Shown one piece after another: positions 1 through 8,549 of a stretch of 64,000 bases of DNA. The position numbers and the translations under genes are program-made. Where the stretch lies: the NCBI RefSeq assembly GCF_021559775.1, contig NZ_CP056047.1, forward strand, positions 1,488,001-1,552,000. The letters run 5' to 3'. The notes beneath the pieces were generated by a model. It searched no databases. It saw only the letters and a program-made list of their open reading frames with translations, and was not told the DNA's origin. Positions within the stretch are counted from its first letter, which is position 1. Each line of letters opens with the position of its first letter. Source of the DNA: Gillisella vitis (GTDB taxonomy: Bacteria; Pseudomonadota; Alphaproteobacteria; Rhizobiales; Rhizobiaceae).

Positions 1-124
1 AACGCGCGTGGAATTCGCCCGCCCGCGTTTCGTCGCCAAGATTGCGCCCGGCCAGAAGATTTCGACCAAGGTGGAAAGCTTCTGGGTGACGCGGCCGACC
101 TTGCAATTCGTGGAAGCTTTTTGA
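1..124 (+). CDS. Phage tail protein, C-terminal end only
   Basis: The frame beginning at base 2 is open from the window edge to a TGA at 122-124 and encodes about 40 residues ending in LQFVEAF. The start lies outside the window. It directly precedes the tail assembly gene at 128, with 3 bases between them, so it is most likely the preceding minor tail gene. Too little is present to name a family. Confidence 0.55.
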   Translation, partial: TRVEFARPRFVAKIAPGQKISTKVESFWVTRPTLQFVEAF

Positions 125-127
125 TCT

Positions 128-739
128 GTGACCTATAGCGTCGATTATCTGCCTGCCAATGTCGTCGAGGCACTGCGGGGGTCGCATCAGCTTGGGATAT
201 TCATGAATATCCAGACGGACCCGGCTTTGCATCTGTGGTTTGGCGTCAATGATATCCCGGCTCGGATCGATTCTGTGGATGAAGATGGCACCGTCTATCT
301 CGGAGCCGGCTATCTCAATGGATTGCCGACGCTGGAAACCCAGATCAACGGTACGTCCGACAGCATCGAGCTGACCCTGTCGGGGCTCAACCCGGCCACG
401 GGATCATCATTACTATCGAGCATCCCCGCCGTTCGTGGTTGCGAAATCTATATCGGCATCACGACGCTCGACGAGTATTACCAACCGATGTCCAGCATCG
501 TGCCGATCTGGCAGGGCAAGGGCTCACACACATCCGTGTCCAGCCCCAGCGTGAGTGGCACGGATAATAGAACCGTTTCGATATCACTGACCTGCACCAC
601 GGGATCTGACACTCGCTCTCGTCCGTCCTATGCGCTGTGGTCGCATGCGCAGTTCCAGGCAGAACACCCGGGCGACGATTTTTGCAAGCAGACATCACGA
701 TTGGCGCGCGGCGTGCAGCCCGCCTGGCCAAATTACTGA
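128..739 (+). CDS. Phage tail assembly protein (hypothetical)
   Basis: A 203-residue protein starting at GTG 128, three bases after the stop of the previous gene, so translation is probably coupled. No signal peptide or membrane segment is visible. The C-terminus (SYALWSHAQFQAEHPGDD, near residues 165-182) resembles the end of DUF2163-like tail proteins of siphophages and gene transfer agents, where a Tyr/Arg-rich stretch is followed by 'PGD'. It precedes a DUF6950-like protein and a large tip protein, the usual order for tail-tip proteins in rhizobial siphophages. Position and local resemblance support a tail-tip component; the exact role is inferred. Confidence 0.6.
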   Translation: MTYSVDYLPANVVEALRGSHQLGIFMNIQTDPALHLWFGVNDIPARIDSVDEDGTVYLGAGYLNGLPTLETQINGTSDSIELTLSGLNPATGSSLLSSIPAVRGCEIYIGITTLDEYYQPMSSIVPIWQGKGSHTSVSSPSVSGTDNRTVSISLTCTTGSDTRSRPSYALWSHAQFQAEHPGDDFCKQTSRLARGVQPAWPNY

Positions 740-745
740 GGTTTC

Positions 746-1186
746 ATGAACATTCACCAATTTATCAGCGCACCGCATCGGTTCAGATGGGGCGGGGCGG
801 GATTGCGCGCCGATGACAGGTCGCGCGGAGATGATTGCATGACGTTTGCCGCCACCTGGTGCTTTGAGACGACAGGTGTAGACCCTGCCGAGGATCTCCG
901 CGGCACTTATCGTGACCGTGTGGGCGCGCATGCCGTCATGCAATCTTTCGGTGGTCCACAATCCTTCATGGCGGCCCATCTGGAGCCGCTGGGCGCGCGT
1001 CGGGTGCAGCAATATTGCGACGGCGATATCGGTCTTTGCCGGATGATGGCCGGGGAGTCCATGGAAGAGGTTGAGATGACATTGGTCGGGGCCGTCAGGT
1101 TCGGGCCGCTCTGGGCGTCGATCTCGCCGGCGGGTGTCGTGGTTCGCCAAGCGGAATGCGTTGCCGCCTGGAGGTTGCTGGCGTGA
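746..1186 (+). CDS. DUF6950-like phage tail-module protein
   Basis: 146 residues, starting at ATG 746 six bases after the previous stop, with a GAGG-type ribosome site. The block around residues 29-56, with the Cys of 'GDDC', 'TGVDPA' and 'LRGTY', matches the pattern of DUF6950-like phage proteins. In many siphophages the NlpC/P60-type tail-tip hydrolase occupies this slot. I see no clear Cys-His-His catalytic set, so hydrolase activity is not claimed. The gene ends in a 4-base overlap (GTGA) with the next gene, so the two are probably translationally coupled. Confidence 0.6.
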   Translation: MNIHQFISAPHRFRWGGAGLRADDRSRGDDCMTFAATWCFETTGVDPAEDLRGTYRDRVGAHAVMQSFGGPQSFMAAHLEPLGARRVQQYCDGDIGLCRMMAGESMEEVEMTLVGAVRFGPLWASISPAGVVVRQAECVAAWRLLA

Positions 1187-3450
1187 CAATTAGCAAGGAT
1201 TGGCTGCCGCGTTGCCAGTATGAAAGCGCCGAAAGTATTGAAATAGAACGGATGTTGATGGACGAAAACCTGCGCAGCAGCACAACGCTGCGCAGTATGC
1301 CGTTGCAGCATTACGACCCTATCTTCACGCCGATCCTGACAACGGCGTTTACCACTATTGGTTTTTCGGCAGCGACAGCTGCGACCCTCGCCGGCGTGAC
1401 AACCGCTATTGCCACCACAGCTATATCGATCGGCATTCAAATGCTGCTCGCGCCTAAACCGCCAAAGCCAGACGATGGCAAGGTGCCGATGACGCAGGCC
1501 GTGCCTTCCCGGCACTGGATTGTCGGCCGCCAACGGGTTTCCGGGGCCTATATGCTCTGGGAGGCAAAGGGCAAGTCGCTCTATGCTGTGCAGGCATTGG
1601 CCGGTCATCGCATCCGTAGCGTCAACCGCTGGTGGCTGCATGATGATGAGATCACTGACCATATCGGGCCGACGGGTTACACCAATTATAGCCATGCGCC
1701 CTACGAAGACAATGTCCGGGTTTTCAGCCGCTTGGGTCTCGCTGTTGAGACACCCTATAGCGAGATCGTCGATGGATACGCTGGCGTCTATGGACTGGGC
1801 GCGGAAAACGTCTGGACAGATAGCCACATCGGTCACGGAACGGCATCGATTGCCATGGTCGCGCAGCAGACCAAGGCCGAGAGCCAAAATTCCATGTTCC
1901 CGTATGGCGTGCCTCGGGCATCTGTTGAGGTTGATGGCGCCTATGTCTGGGACTTTCGAGACAGCGCACAAAATCCGGAAGACGATTCTACATGGACATG
2001 GACGCGCAATGGCGCGCTGATCATGGCCTGGCATCAGTGCTTCAACCCATATGGAGAGCGGAAGGATTACCGAAAAGCCATCCTGCCCGTTCTCGACATG
2101 TGGCAGGAAGAGGCTGATGTTTGCGATGAAGATGTGCCAACGGCGGCTGGCGGCACGGAAAAGCGATATTGGGTCAGCGGGTGGGACACTACGGAGCATG
2201 ACCCGAAGGTTGGCACAAACGCCATCCTATCGGCGATAGACGGTTGGATCTGCTATCGCGGGGATGGCGCTGTGCTGCTCACGGTCGGCAAATTCCGCGA
2301 AAGCCGAGTGGCCACGCTGACAGACGCAGACCTTCTCGGCTTCAACGTTCAGCATGATGTGCTGCCGCAGGATGAATGCAACCGGCTTGTGCCAAAGTTC
2401 AATTATCCGGATACAGATTATTCGGAAAGCGATACCGACTTTTTCGAGGATGAAGAAGCGCAGGCGACCATCGGCCGCGTGTTGTCGAAAGAGGCCAGCT
2501 ATCTCTGGTGTACGCAATGGCGCCAGGCGCGGCGGCTCGGTAAACGGGATTGGCTTCGTATCCAGCAGAAGGTACGCGGGTCCTTTGATGTGCGCTTGTC
2601 TGGATTGAATTCAATATATGCGCGCTGGACACGCTTGAGCACGCCGCTGGGATTACCCGAGCTTGATGGCGAGCTGATCGAGAACAAGAAATCAGTCGTT
2701 GCCGTCGACAAAGGCGGTTTCACGATGGACTGGATCAAGCACCCAACTGCCGAGGAAATCGAGGCCTGGGACCCCGCGACGGATGAAGGCCAGCAGCCGC
2801 CGGTGCCCAGCAAGCCCAACCCGGCCAACCTGGACCAGCCGGTGATCTATTCCGCTGTGCCGAATGCCAGCGGATCTGGATCTGTCTATCTCGCGGTGAA
2901 AATCGTAGACCCGGAGGATACCAGCCTGTCGCTGAAAGTGCGGTACCGGCTGGCAAATGCGGGGGGCGGTGTGCCGGGTGAATGGGTCTATCAGACCTTT
3001 TCCGATTTCACGCCATCAGGCGGCTATGTTTCGGTCAGCACCAATACCGTGCCTGGCGATACGACGCTCGAAGTGCAGGCCGTCTGGTTCACGTCGAAGG
3101 GCAAGTATTCCGATTATTCGGCCACGGTCACGGTGTTCACCACATCCGATCCGGTGGCGCCGGGCGTCGTAACGGATGTGACGGTGTCCACGGGTGTCGG
3201 GACGGTTAATTTCGGTTGGACTGCGCCCAATAGCGGCAATTACGCCGGCGCCAAGATCTACTGGAACACGACAAACAGTTTTGGAACGGCCTCTTTCCTG
3301 GGGCCGATCGAATACGGTTCGCCCAATACGGCAGACAGCGCCACGCGCAGCATTTCTGCGGGTACGCGCTACGCCTGGATCACAACCATAAATGCCTCCG
3401 GTGTCGTTGAAAGCGACCCGGTCGCGACAGGCGCCTTCACGGTTGCCTGA
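1183..3450 (+). CDS. Phage tail tip / host-specificity protein
   Basis: GTG 1183 is chosen as start because it overlaps the previous stop as GTGA, with GAGG just upstream; this gives 755 residues. A hydrophobic Ala/Thr-rich helix lies near residues 45-85 (TTAFTTIGFSAATAATLAGV), a feature often seen in tip-hub proteins. The middle of the protein (about 100-560) is a long unannotated tail domain. The C-terminal 200 residues contain two beta-sandwich-like segments resembling fibronectin type III modules, the second starting near DPVAPGVVTDV. Size, place just before a spike and C-terminal Ig/FnIII-like modules fit the central tip protein equivalent to lambda J. Confidence 0.7.
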   Translation: MTISKDWLPRCQYESAESIEIERMLMDENLRSSTTLRSMPLQHYDPIFTPILTTAFTTIGFSAATAATLAGVTTAIATTAISIGIQMLLAPKPPKPDDGKVPMTQAVPSRHWIVGRQRVSGAYMLWEAKGKSLYAVQALAGHRIRSVNRWWLHDDEITDHIGPTGYTNYSHAPYEDNVRVFSRLGLAVETPYSEIVDGYAGVYGLGAENVWTDSHIGHGTASIAMVAQQTKAESQNSMFPYGVPRASVEVDGAYVWDFRDSAQNPEDDSTWTWTRNGALIMAWHQCFNPYGERKDYRKAILPVLDMWQEEADVCDEDVPTAAGGTEKRYWVSGWDTTEHDPKVGTNAILSAIDGWICYRGDGAVLLTVGKFRESRVATLTDADLLGFNVQHDVLPQDECNRLVPKFNYPDTDYSESDTDFFEDEEAQATIGRVLSKEASYLWCTQWRQARRLGKRDWLRIQQKVRGSFDVRLSGLNSIYARWTRLSTPLGLPELDGELIENKKSVVAVDKGGFTMDWIKHPTAEEIEAWDPATDEGQQPPVPSKPNPANLDQPVIYSAVPNASGSGSVYLAVKIVDPEDTSLSLKVRYRLANAGGGVPGEWVYQTFSDFTPSGGYVSVSTNTVPGDTTLEVQAVWFTSKGKYSDYSATVTVFTTSDPVAPGVVTDVTVSTGVGTVNFGWTAPNSGNYAGAKIYWNTTNSFGTASFLGPIEYGSPNTADSATRSISAGTRYAWITTINASGVVESDPVATGAFTVA

Positions 3451-3488
3451 TCTCTTCGCTTCGTCTCTGGCGATAAGGAAATTCTGAC

Positions 3489-6038
3489 ATGACGATTAGC
3501 CCGAACGGCGCCTCCATCTGGGCCGATGGCCCCAGCACGTCTGTGTATCATCCGCCCAAACCTCTGATCCGCCAATGGGCGGCGGTGATCGAGGCCGCTC
3601 TGAACGCGTTGACGACTGGTGCTGGCTCCATCGCCAAGGACACGCGCGCCAATCTTTACGCGGATTTGGCCTTTGCTGCGGGAACGATGGCGTGGGTCTA
3701 TGATGATGCGACGGCTGCCTATAACGGCATCTATGTCAAATCTGGTGCTTCCGGCACTGGATCATGGACCCGCATCCTCTCCCTGCCGTATTCATATCTG
3801 TTGGCAACGGATACCGGAACAGGGACCCCGAACGCCATCAACGCGACAACCGATATCGCTGTGTCTGAAGACATGCTCATCATGATTGAGCTATTTACCA
3901 CGACAACGGATGAGCCAGCGACGATTTCATTCAATGGCGGCGTCGATCTGACGATTAAGACCAACCGCGGCACGAATGCCAGCGCGCTAACCGCGGGCAT
4001 GGTTATGGCGGGAAAGATTTCCGGCTCGACGTTCCGGTTGATCACGGATGAAGATGTTTCGGCGCTGGTGGACCAGGCGGAAGCGGCACGGGATGCAGCA
4101 GTTACCGCACAGGCGGCAGTGGAAGCTGGGCTTGACAACCGCGTGCGGTACGACGCTACGCAAGTTCGAACCGATATTGAAAAAGCGCTTGCCCGCTCAA
4201 ATATTGGCGCAGCCAGCGAAGCACAGGGCGTCTTGGCCGATAGCGCGTTGCAAGGCGGCGACATTATCTATCCCCTTAGCCGGCTGCCAGGAACGCCTAC
4301 GCTGCATAGCAGCGGCGTGCTGGACTATACGTCGATTATCCAGACTGCGATCAATGCTGGCAAAAAGATCTTGCTGCCTGAAGGCACGACTTATGTAAGC
4401 GGGCTCATTTTGATTGATGGGTCTGTTATCAAGGGCGCGCATATTCTTAAGTCAAAGTTGAAATTGCTGAATGGGTCGAACGCACATCTTTTGGCGACGG
4501 ACGATTTTGACTCTCAATTTGGTACGGTGGTGTCGGATGAAGTCCCACGTGACATCACGATCAATAATCTGACGATTGACGGCAACCGCGCAAACAATAC
4601 GGATGGACATGGCATCGCGCTGTATGCACGCCGAATGTGCATTTCCTGGGTCTTTATCACAAACATCGCGGGAAAAGGGATCACCTGCGATTACAATGAT
4701 TCAGCCGGCGGTGGGATCACCCCCGGTGACTATGGCTCTCTTGGGATGGAGAGCATATTTGAATATATTTGGATGGACTACACCGGCGCAGAAAGCATGG
4801 ATATGCGCGGTCCGCACGATAGCAGCTTGAATAACGTTCATGCCATCCATGCCAGTCAGAACGGTAACGCCGCCTATCCAGCGTTCCGGTTTCAAAGCAC
4901 GTTTACTGCTCGCGGGAGGAATCTCCACGCCTACAATAGCGGCACAGTGAATAATCATAGTTGGGGTATTTATGATGCTGCAGGCTGCGAAATTTCGGAC
5001 AGCCACTTTGAAGGCGCCGCTATTGGTAACGTTCTTCTGCTGCAAAAGGGCGCAATGTACAAAGGTGTTCGCGCTTATGCGACCCGCAACGGCGCTTACA
5101 ATGTGGTGTTGGCCGCGAATGAATGCCAGTTTTACGGCTTCATTGGTGGCGCGGCCTCGGGAACTGCTCCGAAGGGGATCACCTTTGGCCGGGATGGATC
5201 TGATTATGCTCAGGCCAACATAGTCGAAGTCATCGCGGTCGACCAAAATTCTGGAACTGTCGATTTTTCGTATTCGCAGGGCCAGAACAAAATCACCGTG
5301 CGCGGCGAACAGGCCAGCGGCGCAAAGGTCATTGGCACTCCGGCAATCAATGACACCCATGACATTGTTATCAGCGGCGTCCGTTATGGCGGCGCCAATA
5401 GCATCCCGGCGGCAGGAACAATTTCCAATACGTCAACGCAGCTGACAGCCAAAACCAACCGCGTCACGGCTGCGACAGCCGGATCTGCGGACGGTGTCAA
5501 GTTGCCACCGGGCGTGGGAATTGTTGGACAGGCTGTAACTGTCTCAAACGTAAGTTCCGCCATCATCAAAGTTTACCCTAATGGGACAGACTTCATTGAT
5601 GTTGGCGGCGCCACGCCTTCGTTCGTTCGTGTGGCGCCAGGCCGAACGGTTGAGTTCGTCGCGATTTACTATGATGGTTCTGCCAATACGGCTTGGTCTC
5701 CTATCGTCAGCGCATCAGTTCCTGCAGGGGCCAACAACATCGCGGCAGCTGGCGCCACTTCCGGTACTGCAACGCAATTGACGGCCAAATCGAACCGCGT
5801 CACGTCAGTTACCTCTGGGTCTGCTGATGGGGTGAAGCTGCCAGCAGCTGTCGGCTATTTGGACGATTATGTTGCAATTACAAATATCACCGCAACCGCA
5901 CTAAAGGTTTACCCGAACGGTAGTGATATCCTTGATTATGGCGGCAGCAATCCGGCATCAGTTTCTATCCCTGCCGGAAAGGCTGCTATTTTCTTTTGCC
6001 CACTTTCTGGCGCGTGGTCGCCAGTCATTGGGGCATAG
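3489..6038 (+). CDS. Phage tail spike/fibre with beta-helix core and tandem C-terminal repeat
   Basis: 849 residues. The N-terminal part (1-200) resembles tail-fibre attachment regions, and residues about 195-225 are an Ala-rich coiled-coil-like linker (DQAEAARDAAVTAQAAVEAG). Residues about 270-620 have the look of a right-handed beta-helix of the pectate-lyase/spike type: short repeating strands with Asn- and Gly-rich turns, such as ITINNLTIDGNRANN. Residues 635-746 and 747-849 are two homologous modules sharing TQLTAK.NRVT, GSADGVKLP, KVYPNG and AWSP. The protein likely binds or cleaves host surface polysaccharide; catalytic residues cannot be assigned by eye. It is the last tail gene before lysis. 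Confidence 0.75.
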   Translation: MTISPNGASIWADGPSTSVYHPPKPLIRQWAAVIEAALNALTTGAGSIAKDTRANLYADLAFAAGTMAWVYDDATAAYNGIYVKSGASGTGSWTRILSLPYSYLLATDTGTGTPNAINATTDIAVSEDMLIMIELFTTTTDEPATISFNGGVDLTIKTNRGTNASALTAGMVMAGKISGSTFRLITDEDVSALVDQAEAARDAAVTAQAAVEAGLDNRVRYDATQVRTDIEKALARSNIGAASEAQGVLADSALQGGDIIYPLSRLPGTPTLHSSGVLDYTSIIQTAINAGKKILLPEGTTYVSGLILIDGSVIKGAHILKSKLKLLNGSNAHLLATDDFDSQFGTVVSDEVPRDITINNLTIDGNRANNTDGHGIALYARRMCISWVFITNIAGKGITCDYNDSAGGGITPGDYGSLGMESIFEYIWMDYTGAESMDMRGPHDSSLNNVHAIHASQNGNAAYPAFRFQSTFTARGRNLHAYNSGTVNNHSWGIYDAAGCEISDSHFEGAAIGNVLLLQKGAMYKGVRAYATRNGAYNVVLAANECQFYGFIGGAASGTAPKGITFGRDGSDYAQANIVEVIAVDQNSGTVDFSYSQGQNKITVRGEQASGAKVIGTPAINDTHDIVISGVRYGGANSIPAAGTISNTSTQLTAKTNRVTAATAGSADGVKLPPGVGIVGQAVTVSNVSSAIIKVYPNGTDFIDVGGATPSFVRVAPGRTVEFVAIYYDGSANTAWSPIVSASVPAGANNIAAAGATSGTATQLTAKSNRVTSVTSGSADGVKLPAAVGYLDDYVAITNITATALKVYPNGSDILDYGGSNPASVSIPAGKAAIFFCPLSGAWSPVIGA
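5391..6035 (+). repeat. Tandem protein-coding repeat in the tail spike
   Basis: Two consecutive copies, 5391-5726 and 5727-6035, encode modules of about 112 and 103 residues. Both begin with Gly-Ala-Asn and share GSADGVKLP, KVYPNG, a GG.(T/N)P segment and AWSP. The DNA has diverged while the protein pattern is kept, so this is an old duplication of a C-terminal domain, possibly for trimerisation or receptor binding. Confidence 0.8.
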
Positions 6039-6050
6039 CCCGCAGAGCTA

Positions 6051-6281
6051 TCATGGTTCTTGTCCGGTCTGATGTGATTGGACCACCTGGGGAGCCTTCG
6101 GACAGAGCCGGATGCTCCCGGGCTGACCACATTCCTTGCATCGCCACACTCGCCCCACGCATTTGCCGTCTGGGAGTAGCGTAGCAAGATCGACCGCCAC
6201 CGTGCGCCTGCATAGATCGCAATAGGCAGTTATGGAGCAGCCCTTAGCCAGGAGGGTGCCGAATGTGGTGAGACTAATCAT
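6051..6281 (-). CDS. Small zinc-finger-like protein under an SOS box
   Basis: 76 residues on the strand opposite the phage genes. Two Cys pairs are visible, CDLC (residues 21-24) and CKEC (48-51), plus another Cys near residue 60, suggesting a small zinc ribbon. Small proteins of the type M.SLTTFG.L....ITAYC..C are common in rhizobia; the function is unknown to me. A perfect GTTC-N7-GTTC LexA site ends one base before the ATG at 6281, so either the transcript is leaderless or translation begins further downstream. Convergent with the tail spike, with 12 bases between the stops. Confidence 0.55.
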   Translation of the reverse strand: MISLTTFGTLLAKGCSITAYCDLCRRTVAVDLATLLPDGKCVGRVWRCKECGQPGSIRLCPKAPQVVQSHQTGQEP

Positions 6282-6296
6282 GTTCTCATTATGTTC
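6282..6296 (-). promoter_or_regulatory. LexA (SOS) box
   Basis: GTTC-TCATTAT-GTTC, a perfect match to the alphaproteobacterial SOS box GTTC-N7-GTTC. It adjoins the start of the small zinc-finger gene at 6281. It could also affect the plus-strand lysis genes beginning at 6412. Confidence 0.75.
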
Positions 6297-6373
6297 TTAT
6301 GATTTCAGCGTGTCAAACCGCTGCTGATCCGGGGGTGTTTCCCGGAAAAATCTAACAAAACAAGGATACTATC

Positions 6374-6424
6374 ATGGATCGCGCGGAGAGCTTCGCGGGT
6401 GGCGGTGTGCCATGCGCAAATTAA
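6374..6424 (+). CDS. Putative 16-residue leader peptide overlapping the holin start
   Basis: ATG 6374 follows a good ribosome site (AAGGA, 7 bases away) and encodes MDRAESFAGGGVPCAN before TAA at 6422-6424. It runs out of frame across the holin ATG at 6412. The holin start has no comparable ribosome site, so this short frame may couple or limit holin synthesis. It may alternatively be a chance frame. Confidence 0.3.
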   Translation: MDRAESFAGGGVPCAN

Positions 6425-6657
6425 GGCCTGTTGAAAATTGGCGAACGGTTCTGGCTCGGGCTTGGTCTGTCCGCTTCACGGCTGCTGCTGGACTGATTTT
6501 TGTTATCCAGCCTGTTGTCGACGCTCTTGTCGATGGTGCCTACGGCCTTGAGGCGTGGGTCAATCTGCTGCTTCGCGGGCTGCAAGGGCTTCTGACTTTT
6601 GCGGCGATATGGGCGCGCGTCGTTGCCCAGAAAGGACTATCCGATGCCGATCAATAA
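6412..6657 (+). CDS. Holin-like small membrane protein (DUF7940-like)
   Basis: 81 residues with an N-terminal amphipathic segment (RKLRPVENWRTVLARAWSVR) and two hydrophobic helices, about residues 22-42 and 50-70. The 'PVENWR..L..AWS.R' opening is typical of DUF7940 proteins that sit next to phage lysozymes and are thought to be holins. It overlaps the start of the lysozyme gene by 14 bases, consistent with a lysis cassette of holin, endolysin and spanins. A short SOS-box promoter region lies upstream. Confidence 0.7.
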   Translation: MRKLRPVENWRTVLARAWSVRFTAAAGLIFVIQPVVDALVDGAYGLEAWVNLLLRGLQGLLTFAAIWARVVAQKGLSDADQ

Positions 6658-7258
6658 AATCAAATCGAGCCCTCGGGCGAAGGCAGCGATCGCCGCCGCT
6701 ATTATCGCAGCGGGTGTAGCCGGGTGGCAAAGCCAACGGGATACGACGCCGGACGTTCTCCCGCCAGCTGTCCTGTTGGCGACTGACAAACTGATCCTTC
6801 CTTGGGAAGGTATGGTGCTGCAATCGCACTGGGATCGCTTCGCAAAGATCTGGGATATTTGCGCCGGGATCACGATGATCAATGGAAAGCCTGTGCCGCC
6901 GGGCATGTCGTTTACGCGAGGGCAGTGTGAAGACATGACGCGCAAGCAAATCTTTCACGACTATTACCTCCCCTTGGTCAAGGCAGTGCCTGGCTACACC
7001 AACTTTCCGGTCGGTGTGCAGGCTGCCATGCTATCCGGCGCCTATAATTTCGGCGTTGGTTCCGTGGCGTCGAGGAAGGGAATGGCCGGATCGACCGCGA
7101 CACGCTTGCATATGCAAGGAAAATTCCGGGAGGGGTGTGAAGCCCAAACCGCTTTCAACAAAGCCGGTGGCATCATCGTAGATGGATTGGTCAAGCGGCG
7201 GGAAATGGGAGACGCGCAACGAATCGGTGAAGCCGAAGTTTGCGTGAGTGGTCTGTGA
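6644..7258 (+). CDS. Phage lysozyme (GH24) with N-terminal signal-anchor
   Basis: 204 residues from ATG 6644, which is preceded by AAAGGA. Residues 12-28 form an Ala/Gly-rich hydrophobic helix, like the signal-anchor-release segments of P21-type endolysins. The GH24 signature begins at WEG (Glu55 as catalytic acid), followed by Asp64 and a W-D-I-C-A-G-I-T block. Aligned by eye with T4/P22 lysozymes, Asp71 falls where the family has its Thr; the triad is therefore not fully confirmed. It would cleave peptidoglycan at lysis. Its stop overlaps the next start (TGATG). Confidence 0.85.
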   Translation: MPINKIKSSPRAKAAIAAAIIAAGVAGWQSQRDTTPDVLPPAVLLATDKLILPWEGMVLQSHWDRFAKIWDICAGITMINGKPVPPGMSFTRGQCEDMTRKQIFHDYYLPLVKAVPGYTNFPVGVQAAMLSGAYNFGVGSVASRKGMAGSTATRLHMQGKFREGCEAQTAFNKAGGIIVDGLVKRREMGDAQRIGEAEVCVSGL

Positions 7259-7653
7259 TGCTCTCCAGTCTCACCGATCCCATCAAAATCACTTTGTCCA
7301 TCGTCCTCGGCCTCGCGGTCGGCTTCCTTGTCATGCTCGTTGCCTATGAAGGCGTTCGCTTGCCGCTGATCGGGCAGGTGATCAATGGCCGGGTCGCCAA
7401 TGCGGTCCAGACTGCCACAGAAAATATGGTCACCACATTCGAGCGGGATGCCTTGCAAGCGCAGCTCGATGCGGAGCGGCGCAATCGAGAAATTGCGCAA
7501 GCAGCAAGCGCCAAAGCGCAGGAGCGGGCGGCGGCAACAGAGATTGCCCGCCAAGACGCGGAGGCGCGCATTCGCGACTTTCAGGAGCAAGCCCATAAGG
7601 ATGGACTGGATTCGTGGTCCAAGGAGGAACTGGAATGGTATGGAAAGCACTGA
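7258..7653 (+). CDS. Rz-like inner-membrane spanin
   Basis: 131 residues from ATG 7258, which overlaps the lysozyme stop by one base. A single membrane helix (about 8-28, IKITLSIVLGLAVGFLVMLV) is followed by a periplasmic coiled coil rich in Ala, Glu, Arg and Gln (about 55-115). This is the topology of i-spanins. The 3' end overlaps the start of a small lipoprotein gene in another frame, the classic Rz/Rz1 arrangement. Confidence 0.7.
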   Translation: MLSSLTDPIKITLSIVLGLAVGFLVMLVAYEGVRLPLIGQVINGRVANAVQTATENMVTTFERDALQAQLDAERRNREIAQAASAKAQERAAATEIARQDAEARIRDFQEQAHKDGLDSWSKEELEWYGKH

Positions 7654-7940
7654 TGATGGTTCCCCTTGCCCTTATCCTTATGAGCGCCAAGGGCTGCCAG
7701 ACACTTGAGCAGCGCGCTTCTGCCGCGGCTGTTGTCCAGGGGCAGGCGCGGGTGCAAACACCATTCCCGGACCTGCCAGAGGCTTGCGTTGCGAAGATGG
7801 GTCGCGTGGTGCCACGGGGCGATGAGGCCCGCGTGGTGACACTCAAGCGATGGGAAGTCGTTGCCGATAACCGGGACCGGCAGGCGGCGGATTGTGCCGC
7901 CTGGGGCGTGGACATGAAATCTAATTTTGGCGCTCGTTGA
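7635..7940 (+). CDS. Rz1-like outer-membrane spanin lipoprotein
   Basis: 101 residues from ATG 7635, which follows AAGGAGG at a good distance; the coding region starts inside the preceding Rz-like gene. The N-terminus has a short signal sequence ending in a lipobox-like SAKGC (Cys near residue 21). An overlapping lipoprotein after an Rz-like coiled-coil gene is the hallmark of o-spanins, although this one is longer and less Pro-rich than lambda Rz1. Confidence 0.6.
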   Translation: MVWKALMMVPLALILMSAKGCQTLEQRASAAAVVQGQARVQTPFPDLPEACVAKMGRVVPRGDEARVVTLKRWEVVADNRDRQAADCAAWGVDMKSNFGAR

Positions 7941-7975
7941 GCGTTAAGACCGAACGGAAACCAGAGGGCTTAACG

Positions 7976-8413
7976 ATGACGCAAGGACAGACAGGACAGA
8001 AGGTGGAAGAGACATTTCGTCGTTTCGGGTCGATGATAAATTTCATTGTGCTTATTATTGGTGCGTTGGCTTCCGTCGCCACGGTTGGCTCTTGGAAAAA
8101 CACGCAAGAAACCAACGATGCGAAGACGCTGCAATGGCAGCTCAACCACGAAACCTACCACCGGGAACGCCTGGCGGAAAATCAAAAAGTCATAGGAAGT
8201 ATTGAGACCCGCCTGACGAACATTGAGCGCGATAGGAATGAAGATCGCCGGGTTCTGGATCTCACAAATCAGAAACTGGCCGGTCTCGAAAAGGCAATTG
8301 ATACCGTCGAAACCAACGGCGCGATAACGACTGCTGCCCTCAATAAGCTTTCCGGCGATATGCAGGTCGTGAAGGAGATCCTGACGAGGATCGAAAAGAA
8401 GCAGGGCGGATGA
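7976..8413 (+). CDS. Membrane-anchored coiled-coil phage protein (hypothetical)
   Basis: 145 residues from ATG 7976. A TTG at 7937 overlapping the previous stop is an alternative start adding 13 residues. One hydrophobic helix (about 20-40, INFIVLIIGALASVATVG) precedes a long heptad-rich helical region up to the C-terminal RIEKKQGG. It ends the rightward lysis operon. Similar proteins occur at the end of phage lysis modules, but no function is known to me. Confidence 0.6.
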   Translation: MTQGQTGQKVEETFRRFGSMINFIVLIIGALASVATVGSWKNTQETNDAKTLQWQLNHETYHRERLAENQKVIGSIETRLTNIERDRNEDRRVLDLTNQKLAGLEKAIDTVETNGAITTAALNKLSGDMQVVKEILTRIEKKQGG

Positions 8414-8549
8414 TATTTTCGCCCTAACCCTTTGCTATAGAAATGGATCTCCATCCCGCTCGAAGTCGCTGATGGTTGTAATCCAATTCGATCTGAATTT
8501 TATAAGAAGTTTCCGTTACCCCGATGTTTTCGACAGCGATGCGGATCGC

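Noticed and set aside
907..2199. 430-residue minus-strand reading frame opposite the tail genes
   Set aside because: Antisense shadow: composition is rich in Arg, His and Cys, there is no ribosome site, and it covers well-supported plus-strand phage genes.
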